DNA from: Zoroaster sp. YZ-2022
Lineage: Eukaryota > Echinodermata > Asteroidea > Forcipulatida > Zoroasteridae
NCBI GenBank assembly: GCA_029582265.1
Contig: CM055831.1
Span: forward strand, 25,062,682 to 25,126,681
Direction of reading: 5' to 3'
Length of the DNA stretch: 64,000 nucleotides
The notes below the pieces were generated by a model. The model saw only the letters and a list, made by a program, of their open reading frames with translations, had not been told where the DNA came from and searched no databases. The position numbers and the translations under genes are program-made. Shown piece by piece: positions 11,168-47,327 of this stretch. The number at the start of each line of letters is the position of its first letter. The stretch's first letter is position 1.

Positions 11168-13346
11168 TTATTTTAGAATTACGAGGTTGCCATTTTTTAA
11201 ATCTTCAAGTAAGGGGAAGTGCCACACTTCTTCCGGAAACTCATCATATACCACTTTGTATTCTGTGAGCATGGCATCTCGGTTCCTGCTGTAGATTCCT
11301 GTCACCTTTGCCGCAAACCATTCTACGCTTCCATCTTCTTCTTTACATTTGTGTTTAACTCTGGTGTCAAGCAGAGAGTCAGGATTACTTTCAAATGTTG
11401 CAATACATTGTTGCTGTTGTTGGGCAATGATTTTATTTCTTTGAAGAGACAACTTATTTTGTAGTGCCATTTTACTCTTCTGCACATTTACTAAGGAAGT
11501 TTCTGCTGGGTTGTACTGTAGCGTTTTAGCTTTCTGAACACTTTCAACAATCAAGTTATTTTCGAGCTGTTCTTCTGTCAGTGGCTTAGTGTGACTTGTT
11601 TTTTGAAAGAGAATTGCATTTCCTTTTGAATTTAGTACTTTTTTGTGGGATTGAATCTGAGCTATGAGGGCATCGTTGTGCAGAGTATTTCCAGTAAGAT
11701 TCGTTGGGTCACCTCCCTCTTGCATACACTGATTTTGTGCCACAAACTTGGCTTCAGACAGGATTCGATCAAGGGTTCCCAATGATGGCAAGCGTTCTGG
11801 TAGTTTTCCAACTAGATTTTTGCAAACTGTGTGTATAACATGTGAAACTTTGCTCATGCTCACATTACATTCAGTGAGCAAGGTCGTAATTGTTTGCCGA
11901 AGTTCACTGACGTATCTTCCTCCTTCGAAGGTATGGATTACTGTATTGAGCTGTTCTAATTCTGCGATACGTGCGTTATTCATCTTCACTGTATTTTTTA
12001 GTTCTCTGATCTCATCGTCACTGATACGCAATATATCACGAGTTCTTCTCGCTGCTCGTCGCTTAACTTGACTAAGACCTTTCAAGGCAGTTTTTCGGTC
12101 TTTCTTGGCAGCCACCAGAACTTCTCGGATGTCTTCGGCTTCTTTTTCTAATTCTTGCACAGTTTCCTGCAGTTCATGGGCTCGCTGACTTTCCTTCTCA
12201 AACTTCTCACTGGTCCTCTTCATCCGCTTCCTAAGGTTCTTGATAGATGCTGACTTTTTGGTGCGCTGCTCTTTGAGCTTGTCTATTTTAGCATTTGCCT
12301 TGTCTAATTCTTCAGTCTTCCTTGTATACTCTTTTATCACTCTCTTCACTTCTGTCTTCATGGACTTCATGTCCTTCGAGTGGGAAGCAATGCTGTGCCT
12401 GTGGTTGACAATCAGCTGCTTCAGTTCACCTGAGAGAGTGTCTGCCCTTTTGGACTCCTTCCTCAGCTCCTCTTCCAAAATCTGAATTTCGTGCTTCAAT
12501 GTAATATTTTCTTCCACCATTTCGCTACTTCTTTTCTGTGCACTCTCAGATGGGGGTGCTGTAGATGTGCTTGGTCGAGTTGCTGGTATAGGAGCAACGA
12601 AACTACTCTGAAGAAATGCCGGAAGAGTAGCTTTCTTGTTTTTTTTCAGCATCTTCCTCTTCTGGACTGCAGCTCCAATCTTCAGTCGCACACTTTCCAA
12701 CTTTGAATGATGTATTGGGTTTTCTGCATGAGCTAGAGTAAACATCATATTAGCCGTATCCTTCTTGTTATTACATGAATCATACACTTCTAAAACAAGT
12801 CCAGTCTTAAAATCTGTAACTCTTCCCTTGGCAGACTCCGGATTCATCAGTTGTGTGATTGAAAGCCCACAATCCCTTGCAAATGGAAAACTGTCTACAT
12901 CTTGCTCAGTTGATGGAGCTGTATTAAAAATAATAAAACAAGAACAGTAAAAATTTTGAGAACTTCTTTAAACATTTTTTTCCCCTATCTTCCCCCTTAC
13001 TTTATGATACTTTATAAGAAACAAAGTCAGAATCTGTGTGGAAACTTGATTGTATGAAATTACCATGCCCTTCTTGCTCTGTCATATCATCGAGGTATAA
13101 CTTTCTTTGTTCACCTAAAATTTATTTAAAACTAAAAGTATACCCAGTCACTTTCCTTTGTGGTTTATTACATAAAAATTCTACACCAAATTAAGAAAAA
13201 TGAAGAACAAAGTTACACTGATTTTTGGAAAAAGTATAGCACATTTGTGACATACCCGCAATTTGAGATGTAGAGGTGGATGGTGTGGCTTCTGTTGTGG
13301 TTATTGGTGTTGGAGGGTCATCCTGCTTATCCTCTGGCTCAGCCAT
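11168..13346 (-). CDS. coiled-coil protein with Tudor-like C-terminus (613 aa, two coding exons)
   Basis: Coding exons are 13346-13256 and 12918-11168. The donor GTATGT follows 13256 and the acceptor ATACAG precedes 12918, joined in phase 1 without a stop. The start ATG (13346) follows an in-frame-free 5' leader. Residues 1-50 are Pro/Thr/Ser-rich. Residues 35-125 form a compact N-terminal region (FARDCGLSITQL, GRVTDFKTGLVLEVYD). About 163-355 is a long charged coiled coil. About 365-430 is a helical segment (YVSELRQTITTLL ... ILSEAKFVAQNQ). About 550-613 looks like a Tudor-type beta barrel (VKHKCKEEDGSVEWF, EYKVVYDEFPEEVW, LLEDLKNG). From memory, the helical segment followed by a Leu-His-x-Asp motif (here LHND, 443-446) resembles multi-copy invertebrate proteins that continue into an RNase-H-like transposase fold. 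Here that part is absent. No biochemical function can be assigned. Confidence 0.8.
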
Positions 13347-14170
13347 ATTCATCAATCTTGAGGAAAGAGAATTATAGGCCTAAATTCTACCATGCTTAAC
13401 TTTTATTTTAAGATCTTGATAAGTTTCTTTTGATCACTTATTTTGTTACGGATAACTACATAAAAAAAACTAAGTGGATGTGTTGAAAACTTTTATTTTC
13501 TTTAAATTATAGTTTTTGTTTACACTTATTGTATTAATTAGTGACACCAACTGACACCATCATTCAAACAGATCAACATCAATTATTATTACATGTATTG
13601 TAATGTACGTGTATATGGGGATTTGCTTTACGATTGGTAGGTCTGCCCCTCCAGGGATACGAAATACATACCTTTAGTACTAATGGTATCGCCCAAAAAA
13701 TGAGTCGTGCATGATTGCTAGACTGTACCATTATTTGATACGGGGGTTATCTATTTCTCTTTAATAATAAAACGTTATGAACTGGACATTTCTTCAAAAT
13801 GTAACCATGATATCCATATAAATATATTCAACATATTGTGTGACATGAATGATTTGTTATTAAAAAAAAACCAAACTGCGTTGCTACAACCACGTTAGAA
13901 CGACCGGAGCCTCGCCGTCGTTCACGGGCAAGTGCCCCCGTTGAATCAGCCTACACACACGCACAACGTTCGTGCTCGTTTCCCTCAAAAGAGCTTTTGA
14001 AAGGGTGTAAAAAATACACTATCCGCTCAGAACTAAACACAATTACGGCTCAAAACTTTCACATATGATAGAAAAGAGGTGTAAAATTCATTCAGACACC
14101 ACTCTTACCTTTCAACTTGAAGATTTCACCTCGAAAAACGGTGTTTACTTTTTATCTCTGCCTAACTTCG
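13347..14170 (-). promoter_or_regulatory. 5' UTR intron and leader exon of the coiled-coil gene
   Basis: A strong minus-strand donor AAG/GTAAGAGT lies at 14109/14108. A pyrimidine-rich acceptor TTTCCTCAAG ends at 13357. This implies a non-coding first exon ending at 14109 and a 10-nt leader before the ATG. The transcription start is probably just above 14170 but no core promoter motif is clear. Confidence 0.5.
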
Positions 14171-15100
14171 GTTGTAGAGTAGAGATCGAGCAAGCTTGAT
14201 GGATCATGGTGGAATACGTAATATAGAGCTAGAGCCCTTTGACTCAACAGGGAAACCCGTTTTCATGTCAATCACACAATGTACATGTACGTACATGTAC
14301 ATGTACTCGGGTGGTCGGTGCCGGCTGCGGAGCCGGAGACAGTTGCAGGCAGGTCAACTCGTCTCGCCTCGGTGGAAAAAAAAGTTACCGAAGTTTGCGC
14401 GCGAAGCGGTACAAAACAAAACCTGTCGTCTGCGAAACCAAGCAGGCTCCAGATATGAAAGCCCGCCACACACAGTCGAACTTATGATAACACTTTCAAC
14501 CTTTCTGTAGTCCTTTTACGGGAAGCAGACGGTTTCCGGGTACACAGCCTCAACCCTTGCTTGCCTGAACTGTTTACCCCGGTTGAAAAGATGACAAAAC
14601 AAATGTTTCCGTGCGAGTTTTGCTGATACTTTTGTTGCGTAGTCGAACGTACGATCCCGATATCCCGAGAGCTCGGCAAATTTTACGGGCCGAATGCGCG
14701 CGATCGTTCGATCTCGGAACACTTCGCGAAAGGCTGGGCGGGGCGAGAATGGTTCATTCATAAAAACCTAGGCTTTCGCACGTACTTCCGATTGCTATTT
14801 TATGTACATTGTTGGATAGCTGAAACTATAAGCTTTCCAATGAGCTATTACATGTAAGATTTCGACAGGTAAAAGTAGTATAATTTGTTTAGATTAAAAT
14901 TTGGATGTTTTTTGTTGCGGGCGATGAGCTGTGCGTGTGAAGGGCTTCGGTCAAAGCACGTATGAACTGCAGAAAAGTGCAGAAAATTACACACACGGCA
15001 TGTAACCTTCAATTCCTTAGTCCGAATGCTTCTTCCGTTCACACCGTACCACACGTACACACAAAAAACAACAGTCTAGTCTTCTATTTTTAGAATGTAA
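14171..15100. other. CpG-containing upstream region, no gene supported
   Basis: Locally higher GC (14300-14760, several CGCG and CG dinucleotides) than the surroundings, upstream of the coiled-coil gene. It may be its promoter region. Open frames on both strands lack splice or motif support. Confidence 0.4.
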
Positions 15101-15117
15101 TTTGCACTTTCGGACTG

Positions 15118-15262
15118 TGCACCATGCATTATGCATGTACAGTGTGTACATGTACAGTACATGTACCTGTACATGTACATTACCGTGCATGTGTATATGT
15201 ACATGTACATGTGTACATGTACATATACATGTACACTGTACATATGTACATGTTGTTGCAGA
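15118..15262. repeat. palindromic ACATGT/GTACAT simple-sequence tract
   Basis: Alternating GTACATGTAC and TACATGTACATG words run through about 140 bp on both strands. The self-complementary repeat produces apparent Cys/Thr/Met/Tyr-rich frames in three phases. Confidence 0.85.
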
Positions 15263-15454
15263 ACTTTACTCGATTCTTATTGGATAAAACCAAAATGCAT
15301 ATTTAAATTACATGTATTGCAATATGCAAATTTGAGATATTGCCCAAACAAAAGCAAGCTTTTATGAATATTCATTTCTGTCTGCACAACAAACGAACTG
15401 TCATGACCTCTTATCTTGTCATGCCTATATCATGCAGGTTTTTTTGTATGTGAT

Positions 15455-15818
15455 GCCGGGTATCCGGATACCCAACCAAAACGGTCATTACCCGGTTCCA
15501 TTTTTCGGTTCCAATTACCTGTAAACGACTTTTTAAAATTCGGACTGAATATTTGAGCGGTGCGAACAGAAATCTGTGACTCTTGAACAATGTAATGTTT
15601 ACACTTTTACAGACAATTATCTTTAAATTCACGAGAAAATATCGATTTAAGTATGGTATCCTCTGTATTATAAAAGTCAATTTGTTACCATTTACAGTAC
15701 ATGTATTTGTACACCACCGGAGGCATGTTTTCAACAAAAATGAAAACGGGTATCCGGGTATCCGAAGTTTCCTGATTTCGGGTATCTGGTTCCAAAAATA
15801 TCCGAAAACGCACAGCCC
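15455..15818 (-). mobile_element. hAT-type MITE family E copy
   Basis: The right end CGCACAGCCCTA and the internal GGGTATCCGGATACCC, ATTACCCGGTTCCATTTTTC and CACCACCGGAGGCATGTTTT match, inverted, the intact element at 27339-27754. The left end is diverged (TGATGCCGGG), so no duplication can be shown. Confidence 0.75.
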
Positions 15819-15821
15819 TAA

Positions 15822-16511
15822 GGGGCCGTTCACAATTATCAACATTTTCACGAGCGTACAAACCGTACGCTGGGGGGGAGGGGGTTAAGGCGCCGCGTAC
15901 GCTTTTTCAAAAAGTAAAAATGTCGATTTGTAAAAACGGCGCGAAATACACGGCCAACGCCCAGAAAGATCGTAGGCCTCGATCTTAACCGCGGCCACCG
16001 CGGCCAATGCCGTGCGTGATGCCCTGTCGAGATTGCCGCAATGTTCCTTCAAAAAACGCTCTCGTAACGGCCAACTTGGCCAGCATGCCCTTTTTGAGAA
16101 ACATACAGTAGTAGATAGGCCTACCTCTATTTGCGTATTCATGTCAGATGAAAACGTAAATACATGTACACGTAAATAACAGGAGATTTCTACCAAATCT
16201 CAGGAGTTTGCACAATGGACATGATGGAGGCAAAGTCAAATTACAGCTAAATTCTGTGTGCTGAACCATGCAAGTATTATAATACTTCTTTATCATGTTT
16301 ATAATACTTCCATGGTTGAACTGACCTCGGTTTAAAATATTTGCTGCAGACTGACTGTATATTATACTTTGCCTGAATACATTACTTTTGAACACAAATC
16401 TATTGTTTGAAATCAACATTTTATTTTGTACACTTAAAGGGGGGGGAGGGGGGTCTGAAAAAGTGTACTCTTTGTACACTTGTGAAAATGTTGATAATTG
16501 TGAACGGCCCC
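15822..16511. mobile_element. PIF/Harbinger-type MITE with TAA target duplication
   Basis: Perfect 30-bp inverted ends start GGGGCCGTTCACAATTATCA. TAA lies immediately outside both ends (15819-15821 and 16512-16514). Just inside each end is a small hairpin (GCGTACAAACCGTACGC and GTGTACAAAGAGTACAC), then a G-rich run. It is 690 bp with no transposase. The superfamily is inferred from the 3-bp TAA duplication. Confidence 0.85.
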
Positions 16512-16514
16512 TAA

Positions 16515-17480
16515 ATTAACATTGTTTTGAAAGACTGCTCCTCTAAGTGCTACTTGACGGGCTTCCAAACGTCTCCCATTCGACAGAATACTGGATGTTC
16601 AGTTATGCACGTTGGTGACAACAAGGCACCTGACCAATTACATGTATGGATCGGCGCGATACACACTATGCTTATTGCTTGATCAGCGTTTTGTGAGAGG
16701 TTTGCATACGACTATGCATAACGTTACAGCGATAACTTTTGTAAACAAACACTACAGCGAGCGAAGACGGGTTGTATAACATTTTTCTACATGGTGGACA
16801 TATCCATCTTCCTTCCTGTTTTTTTGCTGATCGCAAAAATAAGTTGGCAAGTTTTATTCGTTTTTCATGACGGGTTCCCCTCGTTCCTGAAAATATTCCT
16901 GTAGTACTAGTACTACTAGTACTAGCCTACATGGCCTACGTCATGACGTGGTCACATCAACCATAGAGAGTCCTTTCTCTATGCATCCATGCTCTAGTCT
17001 AAGTTACATACAACAAGTAGGCCTAACCAAACATTCAAATTTTATTGTATTTAAATTATCATTTTGGTGTAAAGTTGATGATGGTATAATTTATAATTTA
17101 ACCAGTTAAAAAAATAATTCTATTGTAATTATCGATTTTTGGGGTAGGCTATCTTTAAAATCCACTTTTAATATGGTTTCGGAATTTTTTTTTTTTTTAT
17201 AATAATAAAATTTAAATTTCATAATACATAGTAAAGTTTATGCCAAAAGTGTCTGCTTGGGCAAGTTTTAGACCGTAATAATTAGCAGATTAAACATTGA
17301 AAAATCATTCCATTTTTGTACATGTGGCGCAATTGGGCCAAGGATACGGAGTCCAGTGCATTGGCCATAGAATGGGGCTAAAATGAACGTATCTTGTAGT
17401 GAAAGGTCTTGTATTCCTCAGCATACAGTTTGATGATGCGGTCATCCCACCACCTGTTCCCAGCTAATGTACCTCTGGCT
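16515..17480. other. upstream region of the transporter gene
   Basis: No exon is recognised. A fragment resembling MITE family I lies at about 17095-17195 (ATCGATTTTTGGGGTA, AAATCCACTTTTAATATGG). A direct ACTAGTACTAGT tract is at about 16903-16925. Confidence 0.45.
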
Positions 17481-17481
17481 G

Positions 17482-17489
17482 TATTTAAG
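17482..17489 (+). promoter_or_regulatory. TATA-like box of the transporter gene
   Basis: TATTTAAG lies 62 bp before the start codon, which would put initiation near 17512-17520 (GATCATCTTGAC) and give a short leader. It is the only TATA-like element close to exon 1, but the match is not experimental. Confidence 0.35.
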
Positions 17490-17550
17490 ATCCAACATAC
17501 GAAACGCTAGGATCATCTTGACTTAACTACAACCACCCAACCCATAAGCC

Positions 17551-41601
<24,051 letters not shown>

Positions 41602-41745
41602 ATCAGGAACTAGTAGCTGTTTAATTTGCCAGTCGAAAGCTGTCAATCCAAATTACTTATCGACCAATCATATTTGTCAAGCAGTCATGTGCGCGCATAA
41701 TACGATTATTGCCAAAAAGCGTCTTTTAGTACGTGTTTTATATTA

Positions 41746-42142
41746 GCCCCCAACAAAGTCTCTGGTTTCTGGTCTCCATGCGCGTCGCCTCAGACCCACG
41801 CGTCAGCATTTTTAATTTTCTTTTTTTTGGCTATGAAACGATGCCTAATTGCAGCCAAAATTGCTGGATCGAGTGGAATTCTGCCGTGCTGTTTTCAACA
41901 GCTTTTTCTCATAGGGGTATGAACGTTTGCCCGATTTGTGTGGCCTCTCTTAGCCACCATATTTTGTATATGGGAAATTTGGTCTGGTTCCAATAACCGC
42001 GTATACATGTATCATGCATTTCACTGGTTGGCAAACAAAAAAAGATTATCCCTCCCCCAAAAAATAAAAATAAAAAGAGTGTCACCGCACCGATTTTGAA
42101 GCCGAACCAATGACCAGAAACCGGAGACTTTTTTGGGGGGGC
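41746..42142. mobile_element. MITE family C, complete copy
   Basis: Ends AAAGTCTCTGGTTTCTGGTC and GACCAGAAACCGGAGACTTT. The interior includes GCCTCTCTTAGCCACCATAT and, at 42001-42014, the uninterrupted GTATACATGTATCA that is the empty site for family D copy 1. Confidence 0.88.
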
Positions 42143-42546
42143 ATTTGAAGCTTTATTTTTGCATGGTGGAAGTACAGTAGGAGTAAGGTTTATGGTCGCA
42201 CCAACAAACTCTTAAGAGTTGTAAAACAAAATGGCTGAATTGTGATCAAGTCCTAATGCTTCTCATTTCGGCTTATGTTAAGTTTGACATTTTTCAAACA
42301 ACATTCCATGTATGTAACATATATTTACAAAATATCGGAAGGATGTTTAACAATTTATTATATTTTTGTCAAAAATTTGCAATAAGGTTAAAAACATTTC
42401 TATCGAAATTTGTCACATTTCATATAGCGTTGACTGTAAATCAAGTTACATGTAAGTAAAATGCCTTTTGATAAAAATAAGTTGTGTGATGTCGTCGAAT
42501 ATAAATATCAATAATCATGTCTAAAGAAATTCATGACTATGCTTGA

Positions 42547-42766
42547 AGGGGCAATATCGTCACGATCACAGCAGACTTTCAACAGGGCATGGAATCAGTG
42601 TCCTAATTTAAGATGAACGCAGTGACTGCAAATTACTGGCTCATTTATGCAGCAGCAACAGTAATATGACCTTATCATGTGGGGAATTATTTTCAGTCAC
42701 TGAGTTAATCTAAAACAAGCACTCCGATTCCATGCCCTGTTGATCGTGACGATACTGTCCCTTTAA
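42547..42766. mobile_element. MITE family B copy
   Basis: Left GAAGGGGCAATATCGTCACG and right GATCGTGACGATACTGTCCC/TTTAAA with full family interior. Confidence 0.88.
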
Positions 42767-42929
42767 ATAATGGATGTTGAGAAATGCTCATAATGCATTC
42801 CTGGCATCAAGATCTTGCCCCATAAACGGTCTTGGGGCGTTTCCTCAAGAAAAATTTAAGAAATCAATTCATCTTCAGGGAATCTTATACATGGTACATA
42901 TGCATATTCAAAGGTTTCAACTATGTAAT

Positions 42930-43300
42930 AATATAATAATAATAATAATGTGGACTTATATAGCACACGTATCCACCACACTGGTGCTCAAGGCGCATTA
43001 TATTATTACCCCTGCTCATCAGGCTCACAAATCATTCCTGAAACCATCTCGGCTCCCTGGGGAGTATACAGCTCAATTGCTGCCATTTCAGCGCATATAG
43101 GGCTAATCAAACACAACAACCAAATCTGCCCTCACAGGTACCCATTTACTCCTGGGTGGAGAGAAGCAATTATGGTAAAGTGTCTTGCCGAAGGACACAA
43201 GCACCATGGTCGCAGCCAGGATTCGAACCCACATTTCTGACGACTCAGCCATCAGACACAAATCCGATGCACTAAACCACTCGACCATGCCACTCGACCA
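42930..43300 (-). mobile_element. SINE family 1, near full length, minus orientation
   Basis: Starts with (AAT)n and TGTGGACTTATATAGCACAC. It continues through the body and ends with inverse B box GGATTCGAACCCACATTT and the head (TGCACTAAACCACTCGACCA). Confidence 0.9.
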
Positions 43301-43304
43301 TGAC

Positions 43305-43445
43305 ATGTCCTTAACAGGGCATGGATTCAGTTGCCTAGTTTATGCAGCAGCAACGGTAATATGACCTTATCATGTGGGGTATTATTTTCAGTCACTGAGT
43401 TAATCTAAAACTAGCACTCCGATTCCATGCCCTGTTGATCGTAAA
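43305..43445. mobile_element. MITE family B fragment
   Basis: AACAGGGCATGGATTCAGTT then, after a deletion, TGCAGCAGCAACGGTAATAT to CCCTGTTGATCGT. Confidence 0.75.
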
Positions 43446-43535
43446 ATTATGGTAAAGTGTCTTGCTCAAGGACACAAGTACCACGGTCGCAGTCGGAATT
43501 CGAACCCACATTCTCGGCCATGGCACACCATAAGA
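43446..43535 (-). mobile_element. SINE family 1 fragment
   Basis: TTATGGTAAAGTGTCTTGCT, GGACACAAGTACCACGGTCG and GAATTCGAACCCACATTCTC. Head-proximal part only. Confidence 0.7.
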
Positions 43536-43772
43536 TACTTACAAAGTAAACATTTTGAATATATGTGGTGAAATCCAGTGTATAAGCCAGAATTTGAAAA
43601 TAGGGAGTCCAAATTGGTTATTCTTTGAAAAACAGGGTCTCTACTTTTGCATGTGTATTGCAAATCAAACAGGGTGTCCATTTAGCAAACAGGGTTGTCC
43701 AAAAGACACCCAAAGATATTGCTGGCTAATACTATGGGTGTATTGTTTCGGTTTGTGGGAACACCATGTGTT

Positions 43773-44122
43773 TATCTCGTGGCCGAGCGGTCTAGCTTAC
43801 CGGACTCAAGTTCTGGTGTTAGCAGCAGAATGTGGGTTCGAATCCCGGCCGTGACACTTGTGTCCTTGAGCAAGACACTTAACCATAATTGCTTCTCTCC
43901 ACCCAGGGGTTAAATGGGTACCTGTGAGGGCAGAGTTGGTTGATTAGCCCTATATGCGCTGTAATGGCAGCAATTGAGCTGTATACTCCCCAGGGAGCTG
44001 AGATGGTTTCAGGAATGATTTATGAGCCTTATGAGCAGGGGTAATGATATAATGCGCCTTGAGCACCACTTAGTTGGTGGATACGTGCGCTATATAAGTC
44101 CACACATTATTATTATTATTAA
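43773..44122 (+). mobile_element. SINE family 1, full length
   Basis: Head CGTGGCCGAGCGGTCTAGCT and GTGGGTTCGAATCCCGGCC, body intact, tail (ATT)n. This is the cleanest copy. The head resembles a class II tRNA (Leu/Ser-like) in its A box and long variable segment. Confidence 0.92.
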
Positions 44123-44245
44123 CTATCACTATTTGAGGTACAGGGGTTCAGAAAAAAACCTTTTCAGTCTTTCGCTAAGTGAGAGTAAGTTTCAGGGAGA
44201 ACCAATATTGGGCAGCCTGTTTCTCAACTATCGCTAAGTGAGAAC

Positions 44246-45127
44246 ATGAGATGTAGTTTACTTTTCTCATAAGATTGTATTTTTATATTACAGAATTCAT
44301 GAATTTATTCATTTATTCTTATAGCATATTTTATTCATTTTTGGTTTACAGACTTTTTAACCCCTTGCGTATGGTTGACGGCTATAGCCGCGGCCAGTGA
44401 ATTAATTGATTTTCCAGCTTCATTTGCCGAGAATTCGCCTTGAATAGAAATCTTCAAGAAGGCTGATAGTTTGGTGAACCATATTGTAATAGATTGGGCT
44501 TTCGAGAGCATTCTGAATACAGCGTTTTCATGAGATTTCTGAACACTGGCCTTTCAATTTACGCTATGTGGGGACTTCACGCGCGATGAATAGGGTATGC
44601 CCGGTTTAGCTTGCCCGCTGAGGATAGTTGGCAATTTCACATTGCACTGATTCTTTTCAATTTCTTAATTTTTATAAAACGAAGGTATTATTGGTATTTG
44701 GAAACTAATGTTTTTAAGATAAACTATCATAAGACTAATCTTCAAAATACTTGGGAAAGAACCTGCTAGGTTCGAAATGTAAGAATAATAACCATTATTT
44801 TTACTACAGGTCCTTTAGGTTAGTAAGCAGTTTGCAACAGCTGATTCTCCATTTATAAAACTAATTTGTGAAAGTTAAATCACAATATGGGCTCATTCTC
44901 CTGAGGACGATCAGAGCATACTGATCGAAACGTTGAGTTGTAACCTCCAGTTCTTTTCAGAACTAACTACTACTCATTAGAGAATTTCACACGGTGTCAC
45001 CGTAATTTAGTCTTACTTATGATCATGTATGTTTTTCAGTATAACCAATAGTGTATATAATTTAAAAGCTTGTGTTAGTTACTATGGTGGTTTTGTTTTA
45101 GTAAGATGGGCTGTTTTGGAATAAGTA
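44246..45127. other. convergent intergenic DNA between transporter and protease
   Basis: Contains the dispersed CTGAGGACGATCAGAGC repeat (about 44898-45020). The rest is unassigned. No exon is seen. Confidence 0.5.
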
Positions 45128-45129
45128 CT

Positions 45130-45713
45130 ATCAGAAGTGTATAATTACCCTACACGATTGTGCCAGCCTGCTTTAACCCAATCCAGGGCAACACACAATG
45201 AATTTTGCAACCCACACCAGCGTGCCACAGGGTATATGGTTTGATTTGGGGCAGCTCATTAATTCTCAAGAGCATCATGAATTTGCCGTGAAATCACCGT
45301 GGACATTATTGCCAGTATCTGAGAGGAAGAGACACTGTGAAATTGCAGTGAAATTACGGTGAACTGTTATTTCAAGGCAAAACGGATTTTCAGGGTATTT
45401 TCAAGGTGAAGTGTTCATAGTGTTAGGTGCTTGACACAGGAAGCTAGTTCCTAGAATGCTACTTCCTAGAACGCTACTTCATAGAATGCTAGTTCCCAGA
45501 ACTAGACGCATACTGCACATTATAAACGCGAGTAAAGCAAGGTGTTCGCAAGAGTTGTCTCACGCCGGGTAAGTCTCCCAGACTGCACTGCTTGTTTTTG
45601 AGACCTTGCACGTCAGTTTGTGGAAAAATACATCATGAATGTCCCAAATCCATTGTTCTATGCTGTGCACTGGGTTAGCACACTTGTGGCACACTTCATG
45701 TAGATAATAGACT
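45130..45713. mobile_element. single-unit relative of the 63-bp-array element
   Basis: The left end CAGAAGTGTATAATTACC and right end GTGGCACACTTCATGTAGAT match 36627-37570. The interior GAGACCTTGCACGTCAGTTT and CCCAAATCCATTGTTCT is shared. A CACGGTGAAAT-rich stretch (45290-45420) recalls the MITE at 52026-52350. Confidence 0.7.
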
Positions 45714-45716
45714 TAA

Positions 45717-45969
45717 CCAGTTCGCGTCGGAGGCTGTGTATACACGCAATTTTTTTTTGGACAGTGGATCGGAGAGCGTCTAAACACGCCACAGGATTCT
45801 CGGGAATATTTGTATAGATTCCCGGTCGACGTGGCAACGAGCCATAAGCATACGGTGGAAGACGCGGTCTCCCCGGTCATGCTCTGGTGAGCACCATTGG
45901 TCGTGTTTGTGCGGTAAAAATAAACCCGCCACGGGGTTCGGAAAAACTTTTATTCCTGGTGCGAACTGG
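45717..45969. mobile_element. TTAA-flanked MITE, CCAGTTCGCG-end family, copy 2
   Basis: TTAA at 45713-45716 and 45970-45973. Ends CCAGTTCGCGTCGGAGGC and GGTGCGAACTGG. It is inserted right at the end of the preceding element (its AGACTT runs into the TTAA). Confidence 0.85.
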
Positions 45970-45973
45970 TTAA

Positions 45974-47327
45974 AGCAATATTTTGCAATTTTAAGTTTCA
46001 TTACGGCTCATGTAAACCAGATAAACATTGGGGGAGATGCAATATATTTACTGTCCGTCACCTCTATGTAATCCATTGATCTACCATTCCTCACTTCTGA
46101 TATTGATTAGTATTTGAGCCAATGTAAACTATAAATGTGACTGGATCTGGCAAAACCCTAAACTTGGACCCAACTTTTCGGAGTGACCTCCCAAATTTAT
46201 CCTGAAAATTAACAATGTTCCCAACAACGTTTCAGGATTTTTCGTTTTCAATCAAAATCTAGAGAAAATGCTCTATATGGTGACATGAAAATCTCAAACT
46301 GGTCCCTGGGTTAAGTTTTTGACCTTTTCATGGCTGTTATGTATTATGGTACATGTAAATGCCGATAAGTTTTGGGTTTTGACAGAGCGGGTTGCAAATC
46401 ATAGTACGTGTATTTGATACACAACACAATCTGTTTTTTATTCATGTTGTATTTTATTTTCTTGATTAAATTTCTTATGACAAACTGACATATTTTTCAT
46501 TTTAAAGTGAAAGTCTTTTGCACTTTGTGCCAAATAAGTTCTTATGTAAGACATTTTCCAAATTATAAATGATCAATCAAAGGTAACCTGTTTAACAGTT
46601 CAAAAAGGATTGATTTACTCAAACAAGGTAGGAAATTACCACAGGAAAGCACAAGTCATACAAAATAATCCATTCGCGAACATAAACAAAATCCTGAAAA
46701 ATCACAGGCATTATTATTGCATTCAGAAATTATAAAATTCATTTTCAGCTGTTAGAAACAATTAGTGCAGTTAAAATTTTCAATCATTTGGTTATTTTTA
46801 AATTTCCAATTCTATATCAAGATTTCCATCAAGATTTCCTTGGTAATTGCTGAAGTAAATTTTTTGTGAGTTTTCTTTGAATGTCTGGTACACTGACTGA
46901 AGTCAGTGGAAAGTACATTAAACTTGAATTTCCCAGCCTGGACAGCCTCTTGCTATACCATGTGATTCGGGGCAAGCTCTTGCATAGTAACCTAAGAGAA
47001 GTCCAGAACCCATACACAGTTTATAATGGATGTGTATGGCACAGAGGTACCAGACTTTCCCAAGCTGGCTAGTGCATAGTTTATAATTACTTAGAGAAGT
47101 CCAGTACCCATACACAGTTTACAATGAATATGTATGGCACAAAGGTACCTGACTTTCCAAAGCAACAGTGTGTCAAGTCTAAAGAATTCAAATTCAAAAT
47201 TGGTCTTGCCACTGACTGAAGTCAGTGTACCATACATGATTCAAATGAAACTCACAAATGGCTTTTTAGCTAAGTTGAGGACATTGGTGTTACTTTTCCA
47301 GAAGGGGATTACAGATTGCTAATTATA
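45974..47327. other. 3' flank of the protease gene
   Basis: AT-rich. A partial duplication (ACTGACTGAAGTCAGTG at about 46889 and 47211; CCCATACACAGTTTAYAATG at about 47008 and 47107) is the only repeat seen. A minus-strand AATAAA-type signal is possible near 46440. The 3' UTR end cannot be placed. Confidence 0.4.

Noticed and set aside
14196..14761. Overlapping frames in the GC-richer patch
   Set aside because: Frames on both strands are mutually overlapping, lack motifs, and fit a promoter-type CpG patch better than exons.
15411..15851. 146-codon minus-strand frame
   Set aside because: It lies in the family E MITE. The related element at 27339-27754 has frames broken differently and no protein family is recognisable.
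43773..43860. A functional tRNA gene
   Set aside because: A and B boxes are present, but stems pair imperfectly and the segment continues into the SINE body with an ATT tail. The same holds for 18928, 53160 and 53030.
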